A stretch of DNA of 64,000 nucleotides from Chryseobacterium aquifrigidense. GTDB taxonomy: Bacteria > Bacteroidota > Bacteroidia > Flavobacteriales > Weeksellaceae. The translations under genes were made by a program, and so were the position numbers. Below the pieces are notes generated by a model that saw nothing but the letters and a program-made list of their open reading frames with translations, had not been told where the DNA came from and ran no database searches. Location of the stretch: assembly GCF_006716485.1 (NCBI RefSeq), contig NZ_VFPD01000001.1, forward strand, positions 458,760 to 522,759, given 5' to 3'. Shown one piece after another: positions 9,530 through 18,672 of the stretch. The number at the start of each line of letters is the position of its first letter. The stretch's first letter is position 1.

Positions 9530-11464
9530 ATGAAAAAAATTATAGTATTGCTTTTTTGCTCTGCTAATGCAATATTGTTCAATGCTCAGAAGAAATATGA
9601 ATTTCTGAACCCTCCCAAATTTAATGAGGCAGATCTGTCGAAAGCAAAATCTTTATTAGATGAAAATGCTCCGGCCGAAATTTTATACAAATCTGCTTAT
9701 TTTATGGTGGATTCCAATACAGGAAATCTTCACAAAAGATATTTTTACAGAGTGAAGATTTATAATAAAGATAAAGCTGAAGACTGGTTGAATCTTGAAA
9801 TTCCTATTTATAATGTTGGAACCAACAGAGAATCACTGGGGAAGTTCAAAGCTTTTACTTATAATCTTGAAAACGGAGCTGCTGTTCCTGTAAAAGTGGA
9901 AAAAAGTTCTCAGTATAAAAGTAAAGAGAATAAATATGTTACTTTAACAAAATTTGCTTTTCCAAGTGTGAAAAATGGATCTGTCATAGAATATCAATAT
10001 GAAATTATATCTCCGTTCCGCTTTATGATTCCAGAGGTATTGATAGAATCTGATACTCCTTCACTGAATACGGAATATGTTTTTGATACACCGATCAATA
10101 TGTCTTATAATGTAAACTATACAGGAGGAATCAGTCCGAAGTATAGAGAAATGGAAGAAAGACAGTTGTATGGAGGGCAATACAGAACCTATAGATTTGC
10201 TTATGAGAATTTGACTGGTTTTAAAACTGAAAAATTTGTAAGAAACGATAGAAATTTCAGAACAAAAATCAGTGCTGAGCTAAATTCTACTAATTTTGGC
10301 GAGCTTAAACTGTATTCATCTTCATGGGATCAAATTGCAAAGAGACTCTATGATAGTGATGATTTCGGAGGTGAAATAAAAAGAACAAAACTGGCAAGAG
10401 AAAATATGCCGGCAGGAGTTTCGGAAATGAAAACAGATCTTGAAAAAGCCAATGCTATATTTTCATACGTTCAGAAAACTTTTACATGGAATAAGGACAA
10501 AGGGGTTTATACAGAAGACGGTATCAAAAAACTTTTGGAAACTAAAACCGGCAACGCCGCAGAAATTAATCTTTTCCTTGTTATGATGCTTCGCGAAGCA
10601 GGTCTTAAAGCTGATCCGTTGATTATTTCTACAGTAGAGAACGGATTGATCAATATGGTATCCCCTAATATTTCCAATATGAACTTTGTTTTGGCAGCAA
10701 TTGATATCGATAAGCAGCTGCATATTTATGATGCTACCTCCAAACAATCTTCACTGGATGAAATACCTCTTAAAAACTGGAATCAATATGGAATCCTTGT
10801 GACTAAAGATAAAGCTTTGCAGATTCAGATGTCCAATGTAAAATCAAGCAATACTTATCTTACAGCGAATGCCAAAATCAATGATGACGGTAGTATTTCC
10901 GGTACTTATTCGGATAAAGATACAGGCGCATACGCGATGTATGCTAAAGACAACTATGATGATAACGCAGAAAAATACAAGAAGCAGTATAAAGAAAACT
11001 TTTCAATGGATTTCACGGATATCAATTCAAAAGTGTTGGAAAATGGCGACTTTGAAAGCACTATGAAGTTCTCTTCATCCAACCTTATTGACAGAGTAGG
11101 GAAGAAAATGATTATCAATCCTATGTTGTTTTTAAGTAAAAACTCTAATGAATTTGATCAAACCGAAGTAAGAAAATATCCAATTGATTTTGGATCACCC
11201 ATAACCAGAACAAAAAAGGTCATTCTTGAAATTCCTGAAGGATACAAGATAGAGGAAATGCCTAAAGAAAAAAGGATCGTTACAGAAGATAAAGAAATAG
11301 CATATACCTATTCTGTAGAACAAAAAGGAAATATGCTGGAGGTAACTACAACTACAAAAATTGGAAGTTCAGACTACCCGAAAGAATATTACCCTGCATT
11401 TAAACAAATCTGGGGTGTAGCTTCGAAATTTGAAAATCAGGTAATCAGCCTTGTTAAGAAGTAA
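9530..11464 (+). CDS. Secreted DUF3857 protein, transglutaminase domain lacking catalytic Cys
   Basis: A 644-residue paralogue of the upstream gene with a signal peptide ending near FNAQKK. DUF3857 occupies the N-terminal third and the transglutaminase-like fold lies around 300-420. Where the neighbour has GDCKALT this protein has GNAAEINL, so the nucleophile position is Ala343, and no His equivalent to GGNHA is apparent. It is therefore likely a non-enzymatic partner. This pairing of an intact and a degenerate copy recurs in Bacteroidetes to my knowledge. The gene starts 2 nt after the previous stop and ends at a terminator. Confidence 0.87.
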   Translation: MKKIIVLLFCSANAILFNAQKKYEFLNPPKFNEADLSKAKSLLDENAPAEILYKSAYFMVDSNTGNLHKRYFYRVKIYNKDKAEDWLNLEIPIYNVGTNRESLGKFKAFTYNLENGAAVPVKVEKSSQYKSKENKYVTLTKFAFPSVKNGSVIEYQYEIISPFRFMIPEVLIESDTPSLNTEYVFDTPINMSYNVNYTGGISPKYREMEERQLYGGQYRTYRFAYENLTGFKTEKFVRNDRNFRTKISAELNSTNFGELKLYSSSWDQIAKRLYDSDDFGGEIKRTKLARENMPAGVSEMKTDLEKANAIFSYVQKTFTWNKDKGVYTEDGIKKLLETKTGNAAEINLFLVMMLREAGLKADPLIISTVENGLINMVSPNISNMNFVLAAIDIDKQLHIYDATSKQSSLDEIPLKNWNQYGILVTKDKALQIQMSNVKSSNTYLTANAKINDDGSISGTYSDKDTGAYAMYAKDNYDDNAEKYKKQYKENFSMDFTDINSKVLENGDFESTMKFSSSNLIDRVGKKMIINPMLFLSKNSNEFDQTEVRKYPIDFGSPITRTKKVILEIPEGYKIEEMPKEKRIVTEDKEIAYTYSVEQKGNMLEVTTTTKIGSSDYPKEYYPAFKQIWGVASKFENQVISLVKK

Positions 11465-11502
11465 TGTTTGAGATAACTTAAACAAAAAAATAAAATTTTT
11501 TC

Positions 11503-11532
11503 AAAAACCATTCATCTTTTGAATGGTTTTTG
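11503..11532 (+). terminator. Terminator of the DUF3857 gene pair
   Basis: Stem AAAAACCATTCA / TGAATGGTTTTT, loop TCTTT. A TTG-initiated reading of the next gene would begin inside this hairpin, so that start is rejected. Confidence 0.88.
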
Positions 11533-11557
11533 TATTGGATACCAAAAAAATAGAATT

Positions 11558-12382
11558 ATGAAAAATACGATTGCTGTTATAGCATTATCTTCTTTCTTAG
11601 CAGTTACTGCCTGCAAAAAAAATGAAACAGCGGGGCCAGCAGAAAAAACAGAAAGCAAAGCCGCTGAAGAATTTGTAGTAGACTCTGTGAAAGTGAATGA
11701 CTCTACAAAGATTACCGATTCTTTAAAAGTGAGCTTTACTTCAAAACTTCTGGTTTTTCCTACTTTAAAAGATAAAAAACTGTTAGACAGCATCTATTTT
11801 CAGAATGATAAAATCAAAGATTTTTCCAAAGCCGGCCTTCAGGCTTACCTGGACAGTGAAAAGAATAGTTATTTCAATTCTGTAAAAAATGATAATAAAG
11901 ACTGGGCTTCAGATGTAACTTATGCTCAGAACTGGTATTCAAGTTCCCATATGAATCTTATTTCCAATGCCAACGGTTATATGCATATTCAATATTTGGG
12001 AAGCGGATATGAAGGAGGAGCACATGATAATTATGGCTTCTCAGAAAGGGTTTTTGATCTTAAAAACAGCAAAAAAGTAGAACTGAAAGACATTACTTCA
12101 ATGCCTAAAAATAAAATTGAAGCCATTCTGATGAAAAATATTGATAAAATGAATAGTGGTACGATGGATGGAGATGGAGAAGTGAAGAACTCAGAAATGC
12201 TTTTAGTGGATAAAATTCCGGCATCTGATAACTTTTATTTTGATGATAAAAACCTGTATTTTCACTACAGTCCCTATGAAATTGCTGCTTTTGCCGCAGG
12301 AGATATTACTATTCCGGTTTCATGGGAAGATCTGAAAGGTACATTAAATACAGAATTTAAAGAAAGAATGAAAATTAAGTAA
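11558..12382 (+). CDS. DUF3298 (RsiV-like) domain lipoprotein
   Basis: Start taken at ATG 11558, after the preceding terminator. The 274-residue product has a lipoprotein signal peptide with lipobox VTAC (MKNTIAVIALSSFLAVTAC), then a low-complexity linker, then a DUF4163/DUF3298-type domain: YMHIQYLGSGYEGGAH, RVFDLKNSKKVELKDI and a C-terminal FHYSPYEIAAFAAGDITIPV. In RsiV this fold binds lysozyme, but most members are uncharacterised envelope lipoproteins. It ends at its own terminator. Confidence 0.82.
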   Translation: MKNTIAVIALSSFLAVTACKKNETAGPAEKTESKAAEEFVVDSVKVNDSTKITDSLKVSFTSKLLVFPTLKDKKLLDSIYFQNDKIKDFSKAGLQAYLDSEKNSYFNSVKNDNKDWASDVTYAQNWYSSSHMNLISNANGYMHIQYLGSGYEGGAHDNYGFSERVFDLKNSKKVELKDITSMPKNKIEAILMKNIDKMNSGTMDGDGEVKNSEMLLVDKIPASDNFYFDDKNLYFHYSPYEIAAFAAGDITIPVSWEDLKGTLNTEFKERMKIK

Positions 12383-12385
12383 ATT

Positions 12386-12413
12386 AATGCTTCCAGTTTT
12401 GGAAGCATTTTTT
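12386..12413 (+). terminator. Terminator of DUF3298 lipoprotein gene
   Basis: Stem AATGCTTCCA / TGGAAGCATT with loop GTTT and a T tail that runs directly into the next promoter's -7 box. Confidence 0.85.
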
Positions 12414-12420
12414 AATTTTG
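12413..12420 (+). promoter_or_regulatory. -7 box TAATTTTG, six bases before a start codon
   Basis: Exact TAnnTTTG match lying in the tail of the preceding terminator. The ATG of the lipid kinase gene begins at 12426. With the usual spacing, transcription would begin at or within a few bases of the A of ATG. Confidence 0.55.
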
Positions 12421-12425
12421 TGGTA

Positions 12426-13277
12426 ATGGACAAAGTAGCTTTTATTATCAATCCTTTTTCGGCCAAAAAAAATTATCAGCCGTTTTTAAACGAACTCAAA
12501 ACAAAGGTTAATAACCCATTGTATTATGTGTCAGAATCCATTCCCGGGACAGAGGAATTTATTCAGGCCCATTTTGAAGAGGTAGATATTTTTGTGGCAA
12601 TAGGAGGTGACGGTACCATTTCTACAGTGGCCAAAAGCCTTATTAATACAGAGAAAATTCTGGCTATTTTTCCAGCCGGTTCAGGAAATGGATTTTCCAA
12701 CGAGACACAATTCAGTAAAAATCTCGATGAACTTTTAGAAAAAATAAAAGCAAAAAACTCAAGAAAGATTGATACATTTACTGTGAACGATAGGCTTTCC
12801 ATCAATGTTTCGGGAACGGGATTTGACGGTAAAGTGGTTAAAGAGTTTGAAAAAACAAGCCGCGGATTCAAGAACTATATCAAAGTTTCCCTGAAAACCT
12901 TTTTCAATTATAAACCTATCAAGGTGAAATTTTTTGATGAAAAATATCAACAATACAATGGAAGGTATCTGATGATGAACATCGCCAATACCCGTCAGTT
13001 TGGTAACAACGCCTATATTGCACCGAAGGCAAGCAAAAGTGATGGTTTGGTTGACATGGTGTTGGTAAAAAAGTTTCCCCTGACATATTCTGCACTTTTT
13101 GCCTTCCGTATGTTTACCAAAAGACTGAAAGATGATGAATATGTCACCTATCTTCCGGTCTCTGAAATATCTTTTAAAGTCAATACCAAAAACTGGCATC
13201 TTGACGGTGAATTCAATAAAATCAAATCACCCATTCATGTTAAAGTACAGCCGTCAAGCTTAAGTATTCTGATTTAA
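12426..13277 (+). CDS. Diacylglycerol/lipid kinase family protein (YegS-like)
   Basis: Start set at ATG 12426; an earlier ATG at 12387 lies in a terminator stem. The 283-residue cytosolic or membrane-associated enzyme phosphorylates a lipid alcohol with ATP. The DAGK catalytic motifs are VAIGGDGTISTVAKSL (about 48-63) and AGSGNGFSNE. The C-terminal beta-sandwich includes NVSGTGFDG and WHLDGEF. The substrate (diacylglycerol, phosphatidylglycerol or a sphingoid base, the last plausible because Bacteroidetes can make sphingolipids) cannot be read from sequence. Confidence 0.87.
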   Translation: MDKVAFIINPFSAKKNYQPFLNELKTKVNNPLYYVSESIPGTEEFIQAHFEEVDIFVAIGGDGTISTVAKSLINTEKILAIFPAGSGNGFSNETQFSKNLDELLEKIKAKNSRKIDTFTVNDRLSINVSGTGFDGKVVKEFEKTSRGFKNYIKVSLKTFFNYKPIKVKFFDEKYQQYNGRYLMMNIANTRQFGNNAYIAPKASKSDGLVDMVLVKKFPLTYSALFAFRMFTKRLKDDEYVTYLPVSEISFKVNTKNWHLDGEFNKIKSPIHVKVQPSSLSILI

Positions 13278-13278
13278 A

Positions 13279-13390
13279 GTTCAAGGTTTAAGGTTTTGAG
13301 TTTAAAGCTTACAGGGAGATAGTCCTTAATAAACTTCCACTGAAACTTCATGAATACCTCCTTATACCTGCAACCTACGATCTGCCACCT
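13279..13390. repeat. Degenerate short-period intergenic repeat
   Basis: Left part is of the type TTCAAGGTTTAAGGTTTTGAG and right part of the type ACCTGCAACCTACGATC, a purine/GT-rich to pyrimidine/AC-rich switch seen in several gaps of this window (18541, 29672, 32450, 49440). No gene is present. Confidence 0.6.
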
Positions 13391-13392
13391 GT

Positions 13393-14673
13393 TTATACTT
13401 CCAGTTTTTTCTCAACTTCAGCCGGATAATCCAGGCAATATTGAAGTTGGTTCTTATCAAGTTGTTTTTCCCAGTTGGCAACCACTACAGTAGCAACAGA
13501 ATTTCCTATTACATTGGTCAAAGCTCTGCATTCGCTCATAAACTTATCGATCCCAAGAATTAAAGTCATTCCTGCAATCGGAATTTCAGGAACTACAGCC
13601 AGTGTTGCAGCAAGGGTAACAAATCCGGCACCGGTAACGCCTGCGGCCCCTTTTGAACTTAACATAGCCACCAGAAGAAGCATCAGTTGTTTTTCAATAG
13701 GAAGGTGAATATTTAATGCCTGAGCAATAAAGAGAGAGGCTAGGGTCATATAAATATTCGTTCCGTCAAGATTAAAAGAATATCCGGTAGGAACTACAAG
13801 GCCTACAATAGCTCGTGAACAGCCCGCTTTTTCAAGTTTTTCCATAATTCCCGGTAAGGCAGATTCTGATGAGCTTGTACCCAAAACAAGAAGAAGTTCT
13901 TCTTTAAGGTAGAAAAGGAGTTTAAAAATATTAAATCCGTTATACCATGCTACCGCTCCCAATACCAGAACTACAAAAAGGATAGACGTAATATAGAATG
14001 TACCTACCAGAAATATAAGATTCAGAACAGAATGAAGCCCATATTTACCGATCGTAAAAGCCATTGCTCCAAAAGCTCCTATTGGGGCCAATTTCATAAG
14101 CATGTGCACGATTTTAAATACCGGAGTTGATAAATCCTGTAGAAAATCGGTTACTTTCTGGCTTTTTTCTTTTGTTAAAACCAAAGCAACTCCCATTAAA
14201 ACAGCAACCAGAAGAACCTGGAGAATATTCTCACCCACCAATGGACTGAATAGTGTCTCCGGAATAATATTCATTATGAAGCCTGTCAGTGTTGATTCGT
14301 GGGCCTTTGCCTGATATTGTGAAACATCCCCTGAAAGAGTAGAAGGATCAATATTTAAACCATGCCCCGGCTGTAAAATATTTCCTACCACTAATCCGAT
14401 GATAAGAGCAAGGGTTGAAAAGGTGAAAAAGTAGATCATTGCTTTGATTGCAATTCTGCCTACTTTTTTCAAATCGGTCATGTGGGCGATTCCTAACGTA
14501 AGAGTAATAAAAATTACCGGAGCGATAATCATTTTTACCAGTTTAATGAATCCGTCTCCCAAAGGTTTCATCTTTTCTCCTAGTTCAGGATAAAATTTTC
14601 CAAGAAGAACCCCCGCAATAATGGCTATGATCACCTGGAAATAAAGCTGATTGTGTATTTTTTTTGCTTTCAA
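13393..14673 (-). CDS. Dicarboxylate/amino acid:cation symporter (DAACS family)
   Basis: A 426-residue inner-membrane secondary transporter that imports C4-dicarboxylates or acidic amino acids with Na+ or H+. Visible features are the N-terminal TMs ([18 protein letters not shown]), the hairpin-1 serine motif ([10 protein letters not shown]), the signature [20 protein letters not shown] and a late segment with [18 protein letters not shown]. GltP, DctA and GltT cannot be told apart here. It is flanked by its own promoter region and a repeat gap; no regulator is adjacent. Confidence 0.92.
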   Translation of the reverse strand: MKAKKIHNQLYFQVIIAIIAGVLLGKFYPELGEKMKPLGDGFIKLVKMIIAPVIFITLTLGIAHMTDLKKVGRIAIKAMIYFFTFSTLALIIGLVVGNILQPGHGLNIDPSTLSGDVSQYQAKAHESTLTGFIMNIIPETLFSPLVGENILQVLLVAVLMGVALVLTKEKSQKVTDFLQDLSTPVFKIVHMLMKLAPIGAFGAMAFTIGKYGLHSVLNLIFLVGTFYITSILFVVLVLGAVAWYNGFNIFKLLFYLKEELLLVLGTSSSESALPGIMEKLEKAGCSRAIVGLVVPTGYSFNLDGTNIYMTLASLFIAQALNIHLPIEKQLMLLLVAMLSSKGAAGVTGAGFVTLAATLAVVPEIPIAGMTLILGIDKFMSECRALTNVIGNSVATVVVANWEKQLDKNQLQYCLDYPAEVEKKLEV

Positions 14674-14780
14674 AGAACAGTCGTTTTGTTTTTTTAAGGG
14701 CGAAAATTAAGAAAATTTATCTGAAAACATGACAAAAGTCATTGAAAAGAATCTATAGCGTTTGTTGTATAGGATGATTT

Positions 14781-14817
14781 AAAAAAAACCGGGCTTCATT
14801 CGAAGAATGAAGCCCGG
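14781..14817 (-). terminator. Terminator of ggt
   Basis: A perfect 13-bp stem CCGGGCTTCATTC / GAATGAAGCCCGG with loop GAA; on the minus strand it is followed by eight T residues. Confidence 0.92.
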
Positions 14818-14845
14818 GATGTATTTTATTTTTATGATATAAGAG

Positions 14846-16534
14846 TTATTCCACTGCAACAGAATCATCTCCACGGCCGTCTGCCACTGCATGGATATTT
14901 CCATTATCATCAAGGACAATCATCTCTGTTTTCCCGATGTATTTTGTCTTTTCAATAACGTAATTCTTACTTTTCAGTTCAGAAATAGTGCTTTCCGGAA
15001 AATTATTTTCAACCGTTATGGTTTCAGGAAGCCACTGATGGTGAAATTTTGGTGCATTGACTGACATATTCGCATTCAGTTTAAAATCTACGACATTGAC
15101 AATAGATTGATACACTGAAGTTGGGATTGTAGTTCCTCCAGGTGTACCCACTACCATATATGGTTTTCCGTTCTTAAGAATAATGGTGGGAGTCATAGAA
15201 GAAAGCATTCTCTTATTAGGTTGTATTGAATTGGCTTCGCCACCCACAGCCCCAAACATATTCGGGACACCTGGTTTGATCGAAAAGTCATCCATTTCAT
15301 TATTTAAAAAGAAGCCGGCGCCTGAAACAAGCACTTTGCTTCCGTAATATCCGTTCAGAGTTGTCGTTACCGAAGCTGCATTTCCATCCTTATCCAATAC
15401 AGAAATATGAGTGGTCTGCATAGATTCTTTAGGTTGTTCTATGATTTTACCCACTTCGGCACTTGGTGTAGCTTTATCAAAACTGAAGCTTTTCCATCTT
15501 CCTTTCAGATAATCATCAGAGATCAGGTAAGAAGTTTTATCCTGAATAAAATCCGGATCACCCATATATTCTGCTCTGTCTGCAAAAGCTCTTCTTTCTG
15601 CTTCAGTCATGATCTGAACAGCTTTTGTAGAGTTTTGCTGATACTTTTCAAGGTTTTCAAAACTGGCCACTCTGAGCATCTGGGCAAGAAGAACTCCGCC
15701 GCTTGATGGTAAAGGCATTGTGACAACATCATTTCCTTTGTATTCAAATTCTAATGCTTTTCTCTCAGCAACTTTATAGTTTTTAAGATCTTCCAATGTG
15801 ATGATTCCGTTACCTCTTTTCATCTCTGCTACCAGAAGATCAGCTGTTTTTCCTTCATAAAAACCTTTAGCTCCCAGTTTTTGGATTAGCTTAAGGGTTT
15901 CTGCCAGGTCTTTTTGAACCAAAAGATCTCCAGCTTTCCATGGCGTATCTTTTACAAAAATGATAGATGATTTATTATGTCTCTGGAATTTTTCCCTTTG
16001 ATTATTCAGCATTTCCGCTTCCTTATCCGTAATGGCGAATCCTTTTTCTGCAAGGTCAATAGCGGGCTGGATAATCTTTTCCATTGGCAGTTTACAGTAT
16101 TTGAGAGTAGCAAAGAATCCTGCCACACTTCCTGGGATACCTACAGCAAGTCTTCCGTTTTGGGATAAATCTGTATCTGCTTTTCCCTTTTTATCAATAT
16201 ACATGTCCCGGGAAGCTTTTTTAGGAGCTGTTTCCCTGTAATCCAGAGTAAATTTTTCCCCGTTATTTTTTACGCCTACCAAAAAACCGCCTCCTCCGAT
16301 ATTTCCAGCTTGCGGATATACAACGGCAAGGGCATACTGTGTTGCGGTAACGGCGTCGTAAGCATTTCCGCCCATCTTTAAGATTTTGGCTCCCGCTTCA
16401 CTGGCTAACGGATGTGCAGAGACTACCACACCTTTCTTTTTTACCTGTACTTCTTTGATAATATTGATGTCAGTAAATTGAGCCCAACTGAGCTGTGCCG
16501 CCAAAAGCATCGAAGCAATTAAAATCTTCTTCAT
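14846..16534 (-). CDS. ggt: Gamma-glutamyltransferase
   Basis: Periplasmic N-terminal-nucleophile hydrolase that cleaves and transfers gamma-glutamyl groups of glutathione and related peptides. It has a signal peptide (MKKILIASMLLAAQLSWAQ) and a 562-residue proenzyme length. Self-cleavage should occur before Thr374 in MQTTHISVLDKDGNA, giving large and small subunits. Substrate-site motifs are DYRETAP (about 100), GYYGSKVLVSGAGFFLNNEMDDF in part, and PGGTTIPTSVYQ. Monocistronic, with a strong terminator. Confidence 0.95.
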   Translation of the reverse strand: MKKILIASMLLAAQLSWAQFTDINIIKEVQVKKKGVVVSAHPLASEAGAKILKMGGNAYDAVTATQYALAVVYPQAGNIGGGGFLVGVKNNGEKFTLDYRETAPKKASRDMYIDKKGKADTDLSQNGRLAVGIPGSVAGFFATLKYCKLPMEKIIQPAIDLAEKGFAITDKEAEMLNNQREKFQRHNKSSIIFVKDTPWKAGDLLVQKDLAETLKLIQKLGAKGFYEGKTADLLVAEMKRGNGIITLEDLKNYKVAERKALEFEYKGNDVVTMPLPSSGGVLLAQMLRVASFENLEKYQQNSTKAVQIMTEAERRAFADRAEYMGDPDFIQDKTSYLISDDYLKGRWKSFSFDKATPSAEVGKIIEQPKESMQTTHISVLDKDGNAASVTTTLNGYYGSKVLVSGAGFFLNNEMDDFSIKPGVPNMFGAVGGEANSIQPNKRMLSSMTPTIILKNGKPYMVVGTPGGTTIPTSVYQSIVNVVDFKLNANMSVNAPKFHHQWLPETITVENNFPESTISELKSKNYVIEKTKYIGKTEMIVLDDNGNIHAVADGRGDDSVAVE

Positions 16535-16705
16535 ATGATTGTTTTTTCTTACAACAAAATTATTGAAATTTAAGTTAATGTCAGCTAGTGATGATTGTAT
16601 TTGATTATTTCTATTGTTGAGGAAGATTTTAGCTGGCTATCAGTGTCTTTAATCAGGGGAATGTTTTTAAATACACCTTTTTTATTATGGTTGGCATGTT
16701 TTTTT

Positions 16706-16713
16706 TACTTTTG
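16706..16713 (+). promoter_or_regulatory. -7 box TACTTTTG for threonine dehydrogenase gene
   Basis: TAnnTTTG match 23 nt before ATG 16737; no TTG at the ideal spacing. Confidence 0.45.
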
Positions 16714-16736
16714 TACAATTCTAAAAAAATCTGAAA

Positions 16737-17702
16737 ATGGAATCCTATACGGAAAGAATACTGATTACAGGTGCCTTGGGACAAATTGGTACCGAACTGA
16801 CGAACAGACTTGTTGAAATTCACGGAGCAGAAAACGTTGTTGCTTCAGGATTGGACAGATGGCAGGAAGGAATTACTTCTGCCGGACACTATGAAAGAAT
16901 GGATGTTACCAATACCCAATTGGTAAGACAGGTGATTCATGATTACGAGATCACTACAGTGTATCACCTTGCTTCACTTTTATCCGGAACTTCTGAAAAG
17001 CAGCCTATTTTCGCATGGAAACTAAATCTTGAGCCACTGCTTCATTTTTGTGAAATGGCGAAAGAAGGGCTACTTAAAAAGATCTTCTGGCCAAGTTCCA
17101 TCGCTGTATTTGGAAAAGGAATTCCAAAGCATGATGTAGGACAGGATGTGGTGCTGAACCCAACTACTGTTTACGGAATCTCTAAAATGGCAGGGGAGAA
17201 GTGGTGTGAATACTATTTCGACAAATATGGTGTAGATGTAAGAAGTATCAGATATCCTGGATTAATCTCATGGAAGACTCCTGCAGGAGGTGGAACTACC
17301 GACTATGCTGTTGAGATTTTCTACAAAGCAATTGAAGACGGAAAGTATACAAGTTTCATTTCAGAGAATACAGGAATGCCGATGTTGTATATGGATGATG
17401 CTATCAACGCAACCTTGAAATTAATGGATGCTCCAAAAGAAAGTGTAACGGTTCGTTCTTCTTATAATTTGGGTGGAATGTCTTTTACTCCAAAAGAACT
17501 GGCAGAAGAAATCACAAAAGAAATTCCAAATTTTACGATCGATTATAACCCCGATTTCAGACAGGCAATCGCAGATTCATGGCCAGCTTCTATTGATGAT
17601 TCGGTAGCGAAAAAAGACTGGGGTCTTACCTATGACTTTGGAATTTCTGAGATGACAAAAGATATGATTAAAAATCTTAAGATAAAATTAGCTAAGGATT
17701 AA
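16737..17702 (+). CDS. L-threonine 3-dehydrogenase, short-chain/epimerase type
   Basis: A 321-residue NAD-dependent enzyme of the extended SDR (GalE-like) fold that oxidises L-threonine to 2-amino-3-ketobutyrate. The Rossmann motif is ITGALGQIGTEL (residues 10-21) and the YxxxK pair is in VYGISKMAGEKWCEYYF. RYPGLISWKTPAGGGTTDYA is characteristic of the flavobacterial TDH group rather than UDP-glucose epimerases. The typical partner kbl is not adjacent. A general NAD-dependent epimerase is the fallback call. Confidence 0.85.
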   Translation: MESYTERILITGALGQIGTELTNRLVEIHGAENVVASGLDRWQEGITSAGHYERMDVTNTQLVRQVIHDYEITTVYHLASLLSGTSEKQPIFAWKLNLEPLLHFCEMAKEGLLKKIFWPSSIAVFGKGIPKHDVGQDVVLNPTTVYGISKMAGEKWCEYYFDKYGVDVRSIRYPGLISWKTPAGGGTTDYAVEIFYKAIEDGKYTSFISENTGMPMLYMDDAINATLKLMDAPKESVTVRSSYNLGGMSFTPKELAEEITKEIPNFTIDYNPDFRQAIADSWPASIDDSVAKKDWGLTYDFGISEMTKDMIKNLKIKLAKD

Positions 17703-17786
17703 TAATGTAAAGCAATACTTTAATTACTTTTGCTTTTAACATCTGATTTTTAATATTTTAAAGAATTTATATAAATTTTAATTTAA

Positions 17787-18539
17787 ATGGTATTATTGAC
17801 TTTTAACATCACTTGTATGGAGGCTGAAGTAAAAAACGGCTCTCAAATTACTGATGAAGAACGATTGAAAATCACTGAAGATAATACCAAAGCGATTCTT
17901 AGAATTTTAGATATTCATGATATCAAATCAAGTTTTTTTGTAGAGGTTTCTCTTACCGAAAAACTTCAGAATTTAATAAAAGCAATTTCATCCAAAGGGC
18001 ATGAAATTGCTTTTTATAATAAAGGGTCAAATCCGGAAGAAATAGAAAATGCCAAGAAGAGTATTCAGGATCTTTTGGAAAAACAGATCAGGGGAATTCG
18101 TCAGAAAGATGTAAAAGTTGCTCAGGAAACTTTGAAGCTGATGGAATTTAATTATGTCTCCAATATTGATAATGCCAATATTCTTTTTCCTTTCAAAAGA
18201 CTCAAAAGAGATACCGAAATTACAGAAGAGGATGGTTTGAGTATTGTTCCAGAAAGTATCTCTCCGTACAGTCAGCTGCCCTATAATGACTTTGTATTTC
18301 AGATCCTGCCAATGAAGTATTATCAGAACATGGTGCTGGAAACTTTGCAGAATGAAGAATTTGTGCTGATCTATCTGAACACATGGCAGTTTACAGATTT
18401 CAACAAATACCGTTTTGATATTCCTTTTTACCGAAGATTGTTTTCGGGCAAAAAAATGGAGGACAAATTAGATGCCCTCCTTACTTTTCTCAATGAACGG
18501 GAAATGGCTACTTCCCGTATGAAAGATTATATTTTTTAG
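17787..18539 (+). CDS. NodB-like polysaccharide deacetylase homologue, catalytic motif lost
   Basis: A 250-residue cytosolic protein without signal peptide. It keeps the NodB-fold order: first strand VLLTFNITCMEAEV, NTKAILRILDIHDIKSSFFV, SSKGHEIAFYNKGS and a C-terminal YLNTWQFTDFNKYRFDIPFYRR. The metal-binding Asp pair (normally TFDD) is replaced by TFNI, and the HS/TxxH His motif appears only as GHEIAFY. Enzymatic deacetylation is therefore doubtful. Related degenerate proteins occur in other flavobacteria as far as I know. The start is 84 nt after the threonine dehydrogenase stop. Confidence 0.7.
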   Translation: MVLLTFNITCMEAEVKNGSQITDEERLKITEDNTKAILRILDIHDIKSSFFVEVSLTEKLQNLIKAISSKGHEIAFYNKGSNPEEIENAKKSIQDLLEKQIRGIRQKDVKVAQETLKLMEFNYVSNIDNANILFPFKRLKRDTEITEEDGLSIVPESISPYSQLPYNDFVFQILPMKYYQNMVLETLQNEEFVLIYLNTWQFTDFNKYRFDIPFYRRLFSGKKMEDKLDALLTFLNEREMATSRMKDYIF

Positions 18540-18540
18540 T

Positions 18541-18668
18541 TTGCAGGTGTTAGGTTGCAGCTATTAGGTAAAGAATTTAAGGTTCTAAGTTCAGGGTTTA
18601 ATGTTTTGTGTAACACGTAACTCGAAACCCAATAACTCGCAACTTATAATTCGTATCCCGAACCCCGC
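18541..18668. repeat. Degenerate short-period intergenic repeat between convergent genes
   Basis: GT-rich left half (GGTGTTAGGTTGCAG, AATTTAAGGTTCTAAG) and AC-rich right half with repeated units such as AACTCGAAACCC, AACTCGCAAC, TCGTATCCCG and AACCCCGCATC. No ORF. Confidence 0.65.
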
Positions 18669-18672
18669 ATCT

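Noticed and set aside
11519..11557. TTG-initiated N-terminal extension of the DUF3298 lipoprotein
   Set aside because: It begins inside a terminator hairpin and would precede the lipoprotein signal peptide.
12387..12425. ATG-initiated extension of the lipid kinase gene
   Set aside because: The ATG is in the stem of a terminator; the conserved domain starts at 12426.
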